The notes below the pieces were generated by a model. That model searched no databases and was not told where the DNA came from. It was given only the letters and a program-made list of their open reading frames with translations. Positions 25,922-34,949 of a stretch of 64,000 bases of DNA are shown here, piece by piece (position 1 is the first letter of the stretch; every line of letters begins with the position of its first letter). A program made the translations under genes and the position numbers. The DNA is from Paenibacillus tyrphae (GTDB taxonomy: Bacteria; Bacillota; Bacilli; Paenibacillales; NBRC-103111): contig NZ_JNVM01000004.1 in NCBI RefSeq assembly GCF_000722545.1, forward strand, positions 310,001-374,000, read 5' to 3'.

Positions 25922-27586
25922 ATGAAGTATAACAAGCTTCTCGTCCTCGCATCGGTTACCGCTATGCTTGGCACAGCCGTTGCGGGTTGCTCGGGCAACG
26001 CAGATAACAAACAACAAGCGGGGGGCACAGACAATAAAAAAGCTCCGGCTCAAGAGATTAGAATCAACCTTGCGGCAGAACCGCCGGCAATCGACAGCTC
26101 CGTCGCAACGACGAACCCTTCCTTTACGATTCTTAACGCGGTGAACGAAGGTCTGTATCGTCTGGATGCGGAAGGTAAGCCACAACCGGGTCTTGCGAAA
26201 GAGCTTCCGAAAATTTCTCCGGATGGTCTCGTATATACCATCACGCTTCGCGACGGTTTGACATGGGCTGACGGCTCGCCGTTGAAAGCAAGCGATTTTG
26301 TATGGGCTTACCAACGTACGTTGGACCCGGCGACAAAAGCGAAATACGCAACGATGCTCTCCTGGATCAAGGGAGGTACGGCTTTGAATAAAGCGAAGCC
26401 GGAAGAAGTGGAAGCGAAGAAAGCCGAGCTGGGCGTAAAAGCAAAAGACGACAAAACGCTTGAAATCACGCTCGAAAAACCGGTTGCCTTCTTCACCGAC
26501 CAATTGTCTTTGCCGCTCTTCTTCCCGCAAAAAGCGGATTTTGTCAAAGCACAAGGCGACAAAAACGGCGCCGATGCCGACAAAATTATCGGTGCGGGTC
26601 CGTTCAAAATGGAAAAATGGGATCACGAGCAGCAAATCGTACTCGTCAAAAACGACAAGTACTGGGACGCTGCAAACGTGAAGCTGAACAAAGTAACCGT
26701 CAACGTGGTAAAAGACCCGAATACGGCGCTTAATATGTACGAAACGGACCAAGTCGACCTGACGGAGCTTCGCGGCGAGCAATCCAAAGCTTACCAAGGC
26801 AAGCCGGACTTGACGCTGAAGAAAGAGTTCGTAACGGGTTATCTGATGTTCCACAACTCGAAGTTCCCGGCGTTTGCTAACGCCAAAATTCGTCAAGCGC
26901 TGAGCATGGCGGTCGACCGCAAAAACTTCAACGAAGTCGTTAACGGCGGATCTTCCATTCCTTCGACGGGCTTGGTACCGGGAACCGTTCTTGACGGAAA
27001 CAAACAGGAATTCCGCAAAGTAGCGGGCGACACTGAACCTCCTTACGATGTGGCAAAAGCGAAGCAGCTTCTGGCTGAAGGCTTGAAAGAGCTGAACATG
27101 ACTTCCTTGCCGAAGTTCAAGCTGACGGCTGACGACACCGAAACGTCCAAAAAGACGATCGAGTTCGTTCAAGCTCAATGGAAGCAAAACCTCGGTGTCG
27201 ACGTGGAAGGTGAGCCGCTGCCATTCGCACTGCGCGTGAAAAACATGCAGGAGAACAACTTCGATGTTTTGTTCGCGCTGTGGGGCGCTGACTACAACGA
27301 TCCGATGACATTCCTCGACATGTGGTTGTCCGACAACAAATCCTTCAACTATGTGGGATACAACAGCAAAGCGTATGACGATCTGGTCAAAGGCGCCGAC
27401 AAAGAAGTTGACTTGGCGAAACGTTCGAAAATGCTGGTCGATGCCGAGAAGCAGCTGATGGCCGACATGCCGATTTCCCCGGTTTACTTCCGTACGAGAC
27501 CTTACGCGAAGAAACCGAACGTAGAAGGCTTGATTTTGCCGGCTATGTCCAAAGAATGGGAACTGAAGTGGGTTTCCATTAAGTAA
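25922..27586 (+). CDS. oppA: Oligopeptide ABC transporter substrate-binding lipoprotein
   Basis: 554-residue solute-binding lipoprotein of the SBP_bac_5 family. The lipobox AVAGC (Cys ~22) is followed by a Gly/Asn/Lys linker. Family blocks are the N-terminal EPPAIDSSVATTNPSFTILN, the mid-domain GAGPFKMEKWDHEQQIVLVKND, and the C-terminal FALWGADYNDPMTFLDMW. It captures peptides outside the membrane and delivers them to OppBC. AAAAGGAGG precedes ATG. A hairpin with T-run between oppA and oppB probably keeps its mRNA more abundant than that of the transporter. Peptide specificity cannot be told; the opp name is by operon structure. Confidence 0.92.
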   Translation: MKYNKLLVLASVTAMLGTAVAGCSGNADNKQQAGGTDNKKAPAQEIRINLAAEPPAIDSSVATTNPSFTILNAVNEGLYRLDAEGKPQPGLAKELPKISPDGLVYTITLRDGLTWADGSPLKASDFVWAYQRTLDPATKAKYATMLSWIKGGTALNKAKPEEVEAKKAELGVKAKDDKTLEITLEKPVAFFTDQLSLPLFFPQKADFVKAQGDKNGADADKIIGAGPFKMEKWDHEQQIVLVKNDKYWDAANVKLNKVTVNVVKDPNTALNMYETDQVDLTELRGEQSKAYQGKPDLTLKKEFVTGYLMFHNSKFPAFANAKIRQALSMAVDRKNFNEVVNGGSSIPSTGLVPGTVLDGNKQEFRKVAGDTEPPYDVAKAKQLLAEGLKELNMTSLPKFKLTADDTETSKKTIEFVQAQWKQNLGVDVEGEPLPFALRVKNMQENNFDVLFALWGADYNDPMTFLDMWLSDNKSFNYVGYNSKAYDDLVKGADKEVDLAKRSKMLVDAEKQLMADMPISPVYFRTRPYAKKPNVEGLILPAMSKEWELKWVSIK

Positions 27587-27639
27587 TCCGTTTCTCCCGA
27601 TGAACTATAGTAAGTAGTGGCTGATTCGTCAACGAGGGG

Positions 27640-27673
27640 GCCGTTCTGATCTTTGGAACGGCTCCGATTTTTT
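27640..27673 (+). terminator. Partial terminator between oppA and oppB
   Basis: GCCGTTC (27640-27646) pairs with GAACGGC (27656-27662), then a T-run at 27668-27673. It is likely leaky, giving more oppA than oppBCDF mRNA. Confidence 0.65.
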
Positions 27674-27702
27674 CTGTAACGCTTGCCCTCTGTTCGGAGG
27701 AA

Positions 27703-27765
27703 GCGGAGCTGCTTCGCAAACATAGTCTTGCTTTGGAGCGGTCTATGCTTGCGAAGCAGTTCGGC
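27703..27765 (+). repeat. Long imperfect hairpin in the oppA-oppB gap
   Basis: Arms 27703-27725 and 27743-27765 pair over 23 positions with two mismatches and one G-U; loop 17 nt. The right arm shares TATGCTT-n-CGAAGCAGTT with the structured element downstream of ftsZ, suggesting a repeat family. It is not followed by a T-run, so it is not a simple terminator. Confidence 0.6.
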
Positions 27766-27832
27766 TGTTTCCAATCGAGCCTTTTCGAGCCTTGCTGCTT
27801 GTCCTTGTTTGAATTAGTTCAGGAGGTGTGCC

Positions 27833-28768
27833 ATGCTTCGCTATTTGCTGCGTCGTCTGGTTTATATGGTAATTACCTTGTGGTTGGTTGTTTCCTTCAC
27901 ATTCGTGTTGATGAAAAACTTGCCAGGGGATCCGTTCGGGGAAGATTCGCAAAAATTGACGATTGAGCAAAGAAAGCTGCTCTATGCTCAATATGGTTTG
28001 GATCAACCGATTTGGAAGCAGTACCTGAAATACATGAATAACGTACTCCATGGCGATTTGGGTGTGTCCTTCCAGTTCCCGACGCGCAAAGTCACGGACA
28101 TTATTCATCAAGCGTTCCCGGCTTCGCTGGAGCTCGGCTTGTGGGCGCTCGCGATTGCCATTACGGTCGGATTGGTTCTCGGCACTATTGCTGCTTTGAA
28201 TCATAACAAAGGCCTTGATGTCACAGCAATGTTTACGGCAATTGTCGGTATCTCGATTCCATCATTCGTTCTTGGGCCTTTGTTGTCTTATTTTGTCGGG
28301 GTGAAGTTAGGCTGGCTGCCGCCGGGGATGTGGACAGGGGCTTCATCCAGGATACTGCCTTCCATTGCTTTATCGTTCGGTACGATTGCCATCCTTGCCC
28401 GGCTCATGCGAACGTCTATGCTGGACGTGCTGAATCAGGACTATATCAAAACGGCGAAAGCCAAAGGTCTGTCCCAGTCGGCCATCGTATTTAAGCATAC
28501 GATCCGTAATGCGATCCTTCCAGTTGTTACCGTGCTGGGTCCCGTATTTGTCGGTCTGATCACCGGTACGCTGATCGTAGAGCAAATTTTCGTCGTGCCG
28601 GGATTAGGGAAGCACTTTGTTCAATCGATTTATTCCAACGACTACACCATGATTACAGGATTGACCATTTTCTATGCGTTTATTCTTGTCATCGTGCTCT
28701 TTCTTACCGATGTTGTCTACGGTTTGATCGACCCGCGCATTCGTTTGGTTAAGGGAGGTAGCAAGTAA
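27833..28768 (+). CDS. oppB: Oligopeptide ABC transporter permease OppB
   Basis: 311-residue inner-membrane permease with six segments. MLRYLLRRLVYMVITLWLVVSFTFVLMKNLPGDPFG is the classic OppB/DppB N-terminus. The cytoplasmic EAA loop that contacts the ATPases is LMRTSMLDVLNQDYIKTAKAKGLSQSAIVFKHTIRNAILPVVT. AGGAGG lies ~6 bases upstream. Its stop overlaps the oppC start by one base. Confidence 0.95.
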   Translation: MLRYLLRRLVYMVITLWLVVSFTFVLMKNLPGDPFGEDSQKLTIEQRKLLYAQYGLDQPIWKQYLKYMNNVLHGDLGVSFQFPTRKVTDIIHQAFPASLELGLWALAIAITVGLVLGTIAALNHNKGLDVTAMFTAIVGISIPSFVLGPLLSYFVGVKLGWLPPGMWTGASSRILPSIALSFGTIAILARLMRTSMLDVLNQDYIKTAKAKGLSQSAIVFKHTIRNAILPVVTVLGPVFVGLITGTLIVEQIFVVPGLGKHFVQSIYSNDYTMITGLTIFYAFILVIVLFLTDVVYGLIDPRIRLVKGGSK

Positions 28769-29682
28769 TGCAGATGTCCAAAGACCTGTTCCAGCCGGTT
28801 GTCCGAGAGCAAGTCGGCCGGGAAGCTGTCGTCCGCCCTTCCATGAACTACTGGCAGGATGCGTGGAGAAGGCTTAAGAAAAACAAGCTGGCCATGTTCG
28901 GCATGACAACGCTTATCATCTTGATTTTGCTCGCTACGTTCGGACCGATTTTTTCGAGCCACGACTACGCGACGCAAAATTACGATATCAAAAACTTGCC
29001 GCCTTCCGGAGCGCACTGGTTCGGAACCGACGATTTCGGCCGCGACCTGTGGGTGCGCGTATGGTGGGGAACGCGGATTTCCATGGCAATCGGGATTATT
29101 GCCGCGCTGCTTGACCTCGTATTCGGCGTTATTTATGGTGGCGTTTCGGCCTACTACGGCGGCCGGGTGGACGATATCATGCAGCGTATTATCGAAATTA
29201 TTCACTCCATCCCGTTTCTGCTGATCTCGATCTTGCTGATCATCGTTATCGGTCCGGGCTTCTTAACGATCATCATCGCTTATGCCATTACCGGCTGGGT
29301 GCCGATGGCGCGGCTGGTCCGCGGTCAAGTTCTGACTTTGAAGGAGCAAGAGTACGTGCTTGCGGCCAGAACGTTGGGCGCAGGAGGCGCGCGCATTATT
29401 TTTCGCCATTTGGTACCGAATGCGCTTAGCTTGATCATCGTGCAAATTACGTTTATCGTTCCTTCGGCTATTTTCGTCGAAGCGTTCCTGAGCTTTATCG
29501 GTCTCGGAATCCGCGTGCCGCTTGCTTCGCTCGGTTCGCTGTTGTCCGACGGTGCCAACTCGATTCGTTATTTCCCGCATCGGGTTATTTTCCCGACGAT
29601 TGTTTTCAGCTTGATCCTGATGAGCTTCAACCTGCTCGGTGACGGCCTTCGCGATGCGCTCGATCCGAAGATGAGGAAGTAA
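28768..29682 (+). CDS. oppC: Oligopeptide ABC transporter permease OppC
   Basis: 304 residues, six membrane segments, with the OppC_N segment (WRRLKKNKLAMFGMTTLIILILLATFGPIF), HWFGTDDFGRDLWVRVWWGTRISM and EAA loop LKEQEYVLAARTLGAGGARIIFRHLVPNALSLIIV. It pairs with OppB to form the channel. Its start overlaps the oppB stop (TAATG), so translation is coupled. Confidence 0.95.
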   Translation: MQMSKDLFQPVVREQVGREAVVRPSMNYWQDAWRRLKKNKLAMFGMTTLIILILLATFGPIFSSHDYATQNYDIKNLPPSGAHWFGTDDFGRDLWVRVWWGTRISMAIGIIAALLDLVFGVIYGGVSAYYGGRVDDIMQRIIEIIHSIPFLLISILLIIVIGPGFLTIIIAYAITGWVPMARLVRGQVLTLKEQEYVLAARTLGAGGARIIFRHLVPNALSLIIVQITFIVPSAIFVEAFLSFIGLGIRVPLASLGSLLSDGANSIRYFPHRVIFPTIVFSLILMSFNLLGDGLRDALDPKMRK

Positions 29683-29698
29683 GGAGGGTGCCAAAATC

Positions 29699-30724
29699 AT
29701 GAGCAAAAATATATTGGAGGTTCGCGACCTCAAAGTATCGTTTCGCACCTATGCCGGTGAAGTGCAAGCCGTTCGCGGCGTTTCCTTCGACCTCAAAAAA
29801 GGGGAAGTGCTCGCCATCGTAGGCGAATCCGGCTGCGGCAAATCGGTTACGGCACAAACGATTATGCGGCTCATTCCGACGCCTCCGAGCATGATCAAGA
29901 GCGGATCGATCAAATTCGACGGTAAAACGGAAATTACCAAAATTTCAAATAAAGAAATGGAAAAAATCCGCGGCTCCGAAATGGGGATGATTTTCCAGGA
30001 CCCGATGACTTCGCTTAACCCGACGATGACAATCGGGAAGCAAATCGCCGAAGGGCTCATTAAGCATCAGGGCTTAGGCGCAAGCGACGCACGGAAGCGT
30101 GCAGTCGAGATTTTGAAAATGGTCGGCATTTCCAACCCGGAAGGTCGAATCACCCAATATCCTCACGAATTTTCGGGTGGGATGCGTCAGCGTGTCATGA
30201 TTGCGATCGCGCTTGCCTGCAATCCGAAACTGCTTATTGCCGACGAGCCGACAACGGCGCTTGACGTGACGATCCAGGCGCAAATTATCGAACTGATGAA
30301 GAAGCTGTCCGAGCAGACGGAATCATCGATTATCGTGATTACGCATGACCTCGGGGTCGTTGCGGAGATGGCGCAGCGCGTCATCGTCATGTACGCCGGC
30401 AAAGTCGTGGAGCAGGGCACCGTAGACGAGCTGTTTTACGATTCGAAACATCCGTATACATGGGGCTTGCTTCGTTCCGTTCCGCGTCTGGACCAGGACA
30501 AGGACGGCGAATTGGTGCCGATTCCGGGAACGCCGCCGGACTTGTTCGCCCCGCCGAAAGGCTGCGCTTTTGCAGCGCGTTGTCCTTACGCCATGAAAGC
30601 CTGTCTGGAAGTCGATCCTGAGCATACGAAGCTTTCCGAGACGCATTCGGCGGCCTGCTGGCTCCTGCATCCCGATGCGCCTAAAGTAGAGCGACCTGTA
30701 GAAGCTGGAGGTGCGGCACGATGA
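29699..30724 (+). CDS. oppD: Oligopeptide ABC transporter ATPase OppD
   Basis: 341-residue ABC ATPase: Walker A GESGCGKS, signature EFSGGMRQR, Walker [13 protein letters not shown], then the oligopeptide-specific C-terminal region with its Cys cluster ([14 protein letters not shown]). It binds the OppB/OppC loops and powers import together with OppF. AGGAGG precedes ATG. The 3' end overlaps oppF by four bases (ATGA). Confidence 0.95.
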   Translation: MSKNILEVRDLKVSFRTYAGEVQAVRGVSFDLKKGEVLAIVGESGCGKSVTAQTIMRLIPTPPSMIKSGSIKFDGKTEITKISNKEMEKIRGSEMGMIFQDPMTSLNPTMTIGKQIAEGLIKHQGLGASDARKRAVEILKMVGISNPEGRITQYPHEFSGGMRQRVMIAIALACNPKLLIADEPTTALDVTIQAQIIELMKKLSEQTESSIIVITHDLGVVAEMAQRVIVMYAGKVVEQGTVDELFYDSKHPYTWGLLRSVPRLDQDKDGELVPIPGTPPDLFAPPKGCAFAARCPYAMKACLEVDPEHTKLSETHSAACWLLHPDAPKVERPVEAGGAAR

Positions 30725-31677
30725 AGGGCAATCCGATTTTGGAAGTACGCGATTTGCAAAAACACTTTCACTTGGGCAGCGGCAAGACGTTAAAAGCCGT
30801 CGACAAGCTTAATATTTCGATCGCCAGCGGCGAAACGTTCGGCCTGGTAGGTGAATCCGGCTGCGGCAAGTCGACGGCCGGACGCACGATCATCCGGCTT
30901 TATGAAGCGACGGGCGGCGAAGTGCTGTTCAATGGCGAGAATGTGCATAAGCTGCGCGGAAACAAGCTGCAAGAGTTCCGCCGTCATATGCAGATGGTGT
31001 TCCAAGATCCGTACGCTTCCTTGAACCCGCGGATGACGGTTGGCAACATTATTGCCGAAGGACTCGACATTCATGGTCTTGCCGACGGCAAACAGCGCAA
31101 GCAGCGCGTCAGCGAGCTGCTTGATGCGGTAGGTCTGAACGAGGAGCATGCGAGCCGCTTCCCGCACGAATTTTCGGGCGGACAGCGTCAGCGGATCGGC
31201 ATTGCCCGGGCGCTGGCGATCGAGCCTCAGTTCATCATCGCGGATGAGCCGATCTCCGCGCTGGACGTATCCGTTCAGGCGCAGGTCGTCAACCTCTTCA
31301 AGAAGCTGCAAAAAGAGCGCGGTTTGACCTACTTGTTCATCGCGCACGATCTTGCGATGGTGAAGCATATTTCCGACCGTATCGGCGTTATGTATCTCGG
31401 CAAGCTGGTCGAGGTAACGACTTCCGAGGAGCTGTATGCGAATCCGCTGCATCCTTACACGCAATCGCTGTTGTCCGCGATCCCGATTCCGGACCCGGAG
31501 GTGGAGCGTACACGCGAGCGGATCATTCTGGAAGGCGAAATTCCAAGTCCGCTGAACCCGCCAAGCGGTTGTCCGTTCCGTACCCGCTGCCCGAAGGCGA
31601 TGCCGGAATGCGCGGCCAGCATGCCGGAGTTCAAGGAAGTCCAACCCGGTCACTTTACGGCCTGCCATTTATATTAA
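30721..31677 (+). CDS. oppF: Oligopeptide ABC transporter ATPase OppF
   Basis: 318-residue partner ATPase: Walker [12 protein letters not shown], signature [17 protein letters not shown], Walker [13 protein letters not shown], switch His in [11 protein letters not shown], and the C-terminal Cys-rich [14 protein letters not shown]. It starts within the oppD stop region. A strong terminator closes the operon. Confidence 0.95.
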   Translation: MKGNPILEVRDLQKHFHLGSGKTLKAVDKLNISIASGETFGLVGESGCGKSTAGRTIIRLYEATGGEVLFNGENVHKLRGNKLQEFRRHMQMVFQDPYASLNPRMTVGNIIAEGLDIHGLADGKQRKQRVSELLDAVGLNEEHASRFPHEFSGGQRQRIGIARALAIEPQFIIADEPISALDVSVQAQVVNLFKKLQKERGLTYLFIAHDLAMVKHISDRIGVMYLGKLVEVTTSEELYANPLHPYTQSLLSAIPIPDPEVERTRERIILEGEIPSPLNPPSGCPFRTRCPKAMPECAASMPEFKEVQPGHFTACHLY

Positions 31678-31682
31678 CCTTG

Positions 31683-31710
31683 AAAGCCTCTGCATGTGCA
31701 GGGGCTTTTT
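31683..31710 (+). terminator. Terminator of the opp operon
   Basis: AAAGCCTCTGCA pairs with TGCAGGGGCTTT (one G-U) around a two-base loop, followed by a T-run. Confidence 0.88.
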
Positions 31711-31749
31711 AACTATAACGAAACGATCCATATCAGTTCCCCCCACCTT

Positions 31750-31778
31750 TTGACGATTTCCCGGATCACGTGTAAAAT
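31750..31778 (+). promoter_or_regulatory. SigA-type promoter of bshC
   Basis: TTGACG (31750-31755), a 17-base spacer and TAAAAT (31773-31778); expected start near 31785, giving a ~60-nt leader. Confidence 0.7.
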
Positions 31779-31844
31779 AGTAATGCTCATGTTATTTACA
31801 AACCAGAAGCAGCTTACATTTTAAAAGGAAGGGTGGCGGGCGGA

Positions 31845-33482
31845 TTGCGGATAGAAATAATGCAGTGGGATTCCGGCCAACCTTTGGCAGGCGATTATTC
31901 GGACCGTTTCGAAAAAACAAGCGCGTTTTTCGATTACAATCCTTCAGATGCCGACTGTTGGGAGGCACGTGCGGCTTGGATCGACCGCGAGCGGATTCAT
32001 GGAGCTGACCGCCAGCGGCTTGCGGAAACGCTGCGCCGGTTCAATGAACGGGCGGGGGCTTCGGCGGAAGCGCTTCGTTCGATCGAGCTGCTTAAGGATT
32101 CCCGTACGCTGTGTATCGTAGGAGGCCAACAGGCCAGTTTGTTTACCGGACCGCTGCTCGTTATATACAAGGCGATTACGCTGATTCGGGCGGCCCGCGA
32201 AGCTTCGGAGAAGCTGGGTCGGCCGGTGGTGCCGGTATTTTGGATTGCCGGGGAGGATCATGATTTTGACGAAGTGAACCATGTGACGGTTCTGACGGCG
32301 GATCAGCAGCTTCAGAAGATCAAGCTGCAGCATCCGACCGGCTTGCGCACCTCCGTCAGCCGGACGCCAATCTTGCCGGAGCAGTGGGGCGAGGCGTTGG
32401 CTGCCCTTGAGCAGACGCTTATGCCTACGGAGTTCAAGGACGGATTGGTGGAAGTGCTGCGTTCGTCGACCGACGGGGCCGTTTCTTTGACGGACAGCTT
32501 TGCGCGCCTTCTCTCCGCTTGGTTCGGCCGGGACGGGCTCGTGCTGGTCGATTCGGACGACCCGGAGCTGCGGGTGCTCGAAAGCCCGATGTTCCGTCAA
32601 TTGACCGAGCAAAGCGGTTCGATTAACGAAGCGCTGCTGCGGGGGCAAGACAAGCTGCGGGCAGCGGGATATGTACCGCAGGCGGAGGTTTCCGACAACG
32701 GCGCGAACTTATTCGTCTTCGACGAACAAGGCGAGCGCATTCTGCTTTACGCGGACGGAGAGGGCGGCTACACGGACCGCAAGGGGGAACGCCGCTTCAG
32801 CCGGGAGCAGCTTTTGCAATGGGCGGAGGAGGCCCCGGAGCGGCTAAGCAACAACGTGATGACGCGGCCTTTGATGCAGGACTATTTGTTCCCCGTACTC
32901 GGAACTGTTTTGGGACCGTCTGAGATAGCTTATTGGGCTTTGACGCGCGAAGCGTTTCATACGGTGGGTATGCGGATGCCGATCGTTCTACCGCGTCTGG
33001 GCTTTACGCTTGTGGAAGGCACGATCCAGAAAAACATGCAGAAGTACGGGCTTGCCATCGACGATGCGCTATACCGCTTGGATGAGAAACAGCAGGCTTG
33101 GCTTCGGGAGCAGGACCAGCTTCAACTGGATGCTCGCTTTGCCGAGGTGAAAGAGCAATTTCGCGCCAGCTACGAGCCGTTGATTGGAGCGATAGCCGCT
33201 ATCAATCCCGGATTGCAAAAATTAGGCGAAACGAATCTGGGGAAAATTATCGAGCAAATCGATTTCTTGCAGTACAAAGCGGATGACGGCCTTCGTTCGC
33301 AATACGAGGCGGGGCTCCGGCAATTTACCCGCATCGGGCTTTCCTTGCTGCCTGACGGCAAGCCGCAGGAGCGGGTGTACAATTCGCTGGCCTATTTGAA
33401 CAAATACGGCGACGGTTGGATAAGGGAACTCGTAGAATTGTCTTTGCCACTGGACGGGAAGCATCGTATATGTTACATGTAA
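31845..33482 (+). CDS. bshC: Bacillithiol synthase BshC (cysteine-adding enzyme)
   Basis: Last step of bacillithiol synthesis: joins cysteine to GlcN-malate. 545 residues from TTG 31845 (reads LRIEIMQWDSGQPLAGDY); a GTG 12 bases upstream (31833) is also in frame but runs into the AAGGAAGG ribosome site. Family blocks are TLCIVGGQQASLFTGPLLVIYKAITLI, VPVFWIAGEDHDFDEVNHV and SEIAYWALTREAFHTVGMRMPIVLPR, with a C-terminal coiled coil and the ending KPQERVYNSLAYLNKYGDGWI. Its location just upstream of the dcw cluster (yllA in Bacillus) is conserved, though ahcY and a lipoprotein gene intervene here. Confidence 0.93.
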   Translation: MRIEIMQWDSGQPLAGDYSDRFEKTSAFFDYNPSDADCWEARAAWIDRERIHGADRQRLAETLRRFNERAGASAEALRSIELLKDSRTLCIVGGQQASLFTGPLLVIYKAITLIRAAREASEKLGRPVVPVFWIAGEDHDFDEVNHVTVLTADQQLQKIKLQHPTGLRTSVSRTPILPEQWGEALAALEQTLMPTEFKDGLVEVLRSSTDGAVSLTDSFARLLSAWFGRDGLVLVDSDDPELRVLESPMFRQLTEQSGSINEALLRGQDKLRAAGYVPQAEVSDNGANLFVFDEQGERILLYADGEGGYTDRKGERRFSREQLLQWAEEAPERLSNNVMTRPLMQDYLFPVLGTVLGPSEIAYWALTREAFHTVGMRMPIVLPRLGFTLVEGTIQKNMQKYGLAIDDALYRLDEKQQAWLREQDQLQLDARFAEVKEQFRASYEPLIGAIAAINPGLQKLGETNLGKIIEQIDFLQYKADDGLRSQYEAGLRQFTRIGLSLLPDGKPQERVYNSLAYLNKYGDGWIRELVELSLPLDGKHRICYM

Positions 33483-33520
33483 TAACGTAGAGAATTCATG
33501 ATCCAAGGAGGACGTTACCG

Positions 33521-34786
33521 ATGGCAAATACGATCGACCGCAGCATTATCCGCGACATTGCGCTCGCGCCGGAAGGACATTTGAAGATCGATTGGGTGAA
33601 CGCTCATATGCCGGTGCTTAACCGCATCCGCGAGCAATTCGAGAAGGAACAGCCGTTTAAAGGGCTGAAAGTCGCCATATCGCTTCACTTGGAAGCCAAA
33701 ACAGCCTATTTGGCCAAAGTGGTTCAAGCCGGCGGAGCCCAAGTAACCATTTGCGGCAGCAATCCGCTGTCCACCCAGGACGACGTATGCGCGGCTTTGG
33801 TAGAGGACGGCATTACGGTATTTGCGAAGTATAACCCGGAGCCGAAGGAATACAAGGAGTTGTTGATCAAGACGCTTGAAACCGAGCCGGACTTGATCAT
33901 TGACGACGGCGGAGATTTGGTGACCATTCTCCACTCCGAGCGCAAAGACCTGCTCAAAAACGTGCGCGGGGGCGCGGAAGAAACGACGACGGGCATCCTT
34001 CGCCTGAAATCGCTGGAGAAGGACGGCCAGCTCCAATTCCCGATGGTTGCGGTCAACGATGCATTCTGCAAATACTTGTTCGATAACCGTTACGGTACGG
34101 GCCAATCCGTTTGGGACGGCATTAACCGGACGACGAACCTTGTCGTTGCGGGGAAAACGGTCGTTGTTGTCGGCTACGGCTGGTGCGGCAAGGGCGTGGC
34201 AATGCGTGCCAAAGGGCTCGGCGCCAACGTCATCGTGACGGAAATCGACGCCATCAAAGCGGTAGAAGCTTACATGGACGGCTTTGCGGTTATGCCGATG
34301 AGCGAAGCGGCCAAGGTGGGCGATTTCTTCGTAACGGTAACGGGCAACCGGGACGTCATCCGCGGAGAGCATTACAAAGTCATGAAGGATGGAGCCATCC
34401 TGTCCAATGCCGGTCACTTCGACGTGGAAGTAAACAAACCGGAGCTGGAAGCCATGGCCGTATCCGTACGGACGGTTCGCCGCAACATCGAGGAGTACAC
34501 GCTTCAAGACGGACGCAAATTTTACATTTTGGCTGAGGGACGTCTTGTCAACCTGGCCGCAGGCGACGGGCACCCGGCGGAAATCATGGACATGACGTTT
34601 GCGCTTCAGGCGATGTCCTTGAAATACGTGAACGAGAACTACAAGCAAATCGGCCGCAAGGTCGTCAACGTGCCTTACGAGCTGGATGAGCAGGTGGCCC
34701 GCTTCAAGCTGGCTTCGCTCGGCATCGGCATCGATACGCTGACCGAAGAGCAAAAAGCATACTTGGACAGTTGGGCGGAGCATTAA
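33521..34786 (+). CDS. ahcY: S-adenosylhomocysteine hydrolase, short type
   Basis: NAD-dependent hydrolysis of S-adenosylhomocysteine to adenosine and homocysteine, recycling SAM by-product. 421 residues. The NAD signature GKTVVVVGYGWCGKGVAMRAKGLGANVIVTEID is at ~211-243, and substrate-site blocks are NPLSTQDDV, DDGGDLV, EETTTG and VNDAFCKYLFDN. The length and the absence of the C-terminal PDHYRY-like tail fit the short archaeal/Thermotoga-type group. Many Bacillaceae instead use the nucleosidase/LuxS route. CAAGGAGG is upstream. It follows bshC by 38 bases, so co-transcription is likely. Confidence 0.93.
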   Translation: MANTIDRSIIRDIALAPEGHLKIDWVNAHMPVLNRIREQFEKEQPFKGLKVAISLHLEAKTAYLAKVVQAGGAQVTICGSNPLSTQDDVCAALVEDGITVFAKYNPEPKEYKELLIKTLETEPDLIIDDGGDLVTILHSERKDLLKNVRGGAEETTTGILRLKSLEKDGQLQFPMVAVNDAFCKYLFDNRYGTGQSVWDGINRTTNLVVAGKTVVVVGYGWCGKGVAMRAKGLGANVIVTEIDAIKAVEAYMDGFAVMPMSEAAKVGDFFVTVTGNRDVIRGEHYKVMKDGAILSNAGHFDVEVNKPELEAMAVSVRTVRRNIEEYTLQDGRKFYILAEGRLVNLAAGDGHPAEIMDMTFALQAMSLKYVNENYKQIGRKVVNVPYELDEQVARFKLASLGIGIDTLTEEQKAYLDSWAEH

Positions 34787-34807
34787 TCCGCATCCGGCTA
34801 TCGAATC

Positions 34808-34844
34808 TCCCTTTGATGCAGGAGCGTCAAGGGGGGATTTTTTT
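34808..34844 (+). terminator. Terminator after ahcY
   Basis: CCCTTTGA (34809-34816) pairs with TCAAGGGG (34827-34834), with a following A and T-run of seven. Confidence 0.82.
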
Positions 34845-34949
34845 ATTGGGGAATTGTAACAAAATTGAAACAATGGAAATCCTCCTCTCGTCTAGGGAAT
34901 AACGCAGCGTTCAGAGGCTGTGGGATCAGACAAAGAAGGGGGAGGCAAT

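Noticed and set aside
25850..27187. A 445-codon minus-strand frame opposite oppA
   Set aside because: Antisense shadow; Arg/Phe/Val-rich, with no ribosome site or domain.
33483..33520. Possible SAM or SAH riboswitch before ahcY
   Set aside because: Only 38 bases separate it from bshC, with just a ribosome site visible.
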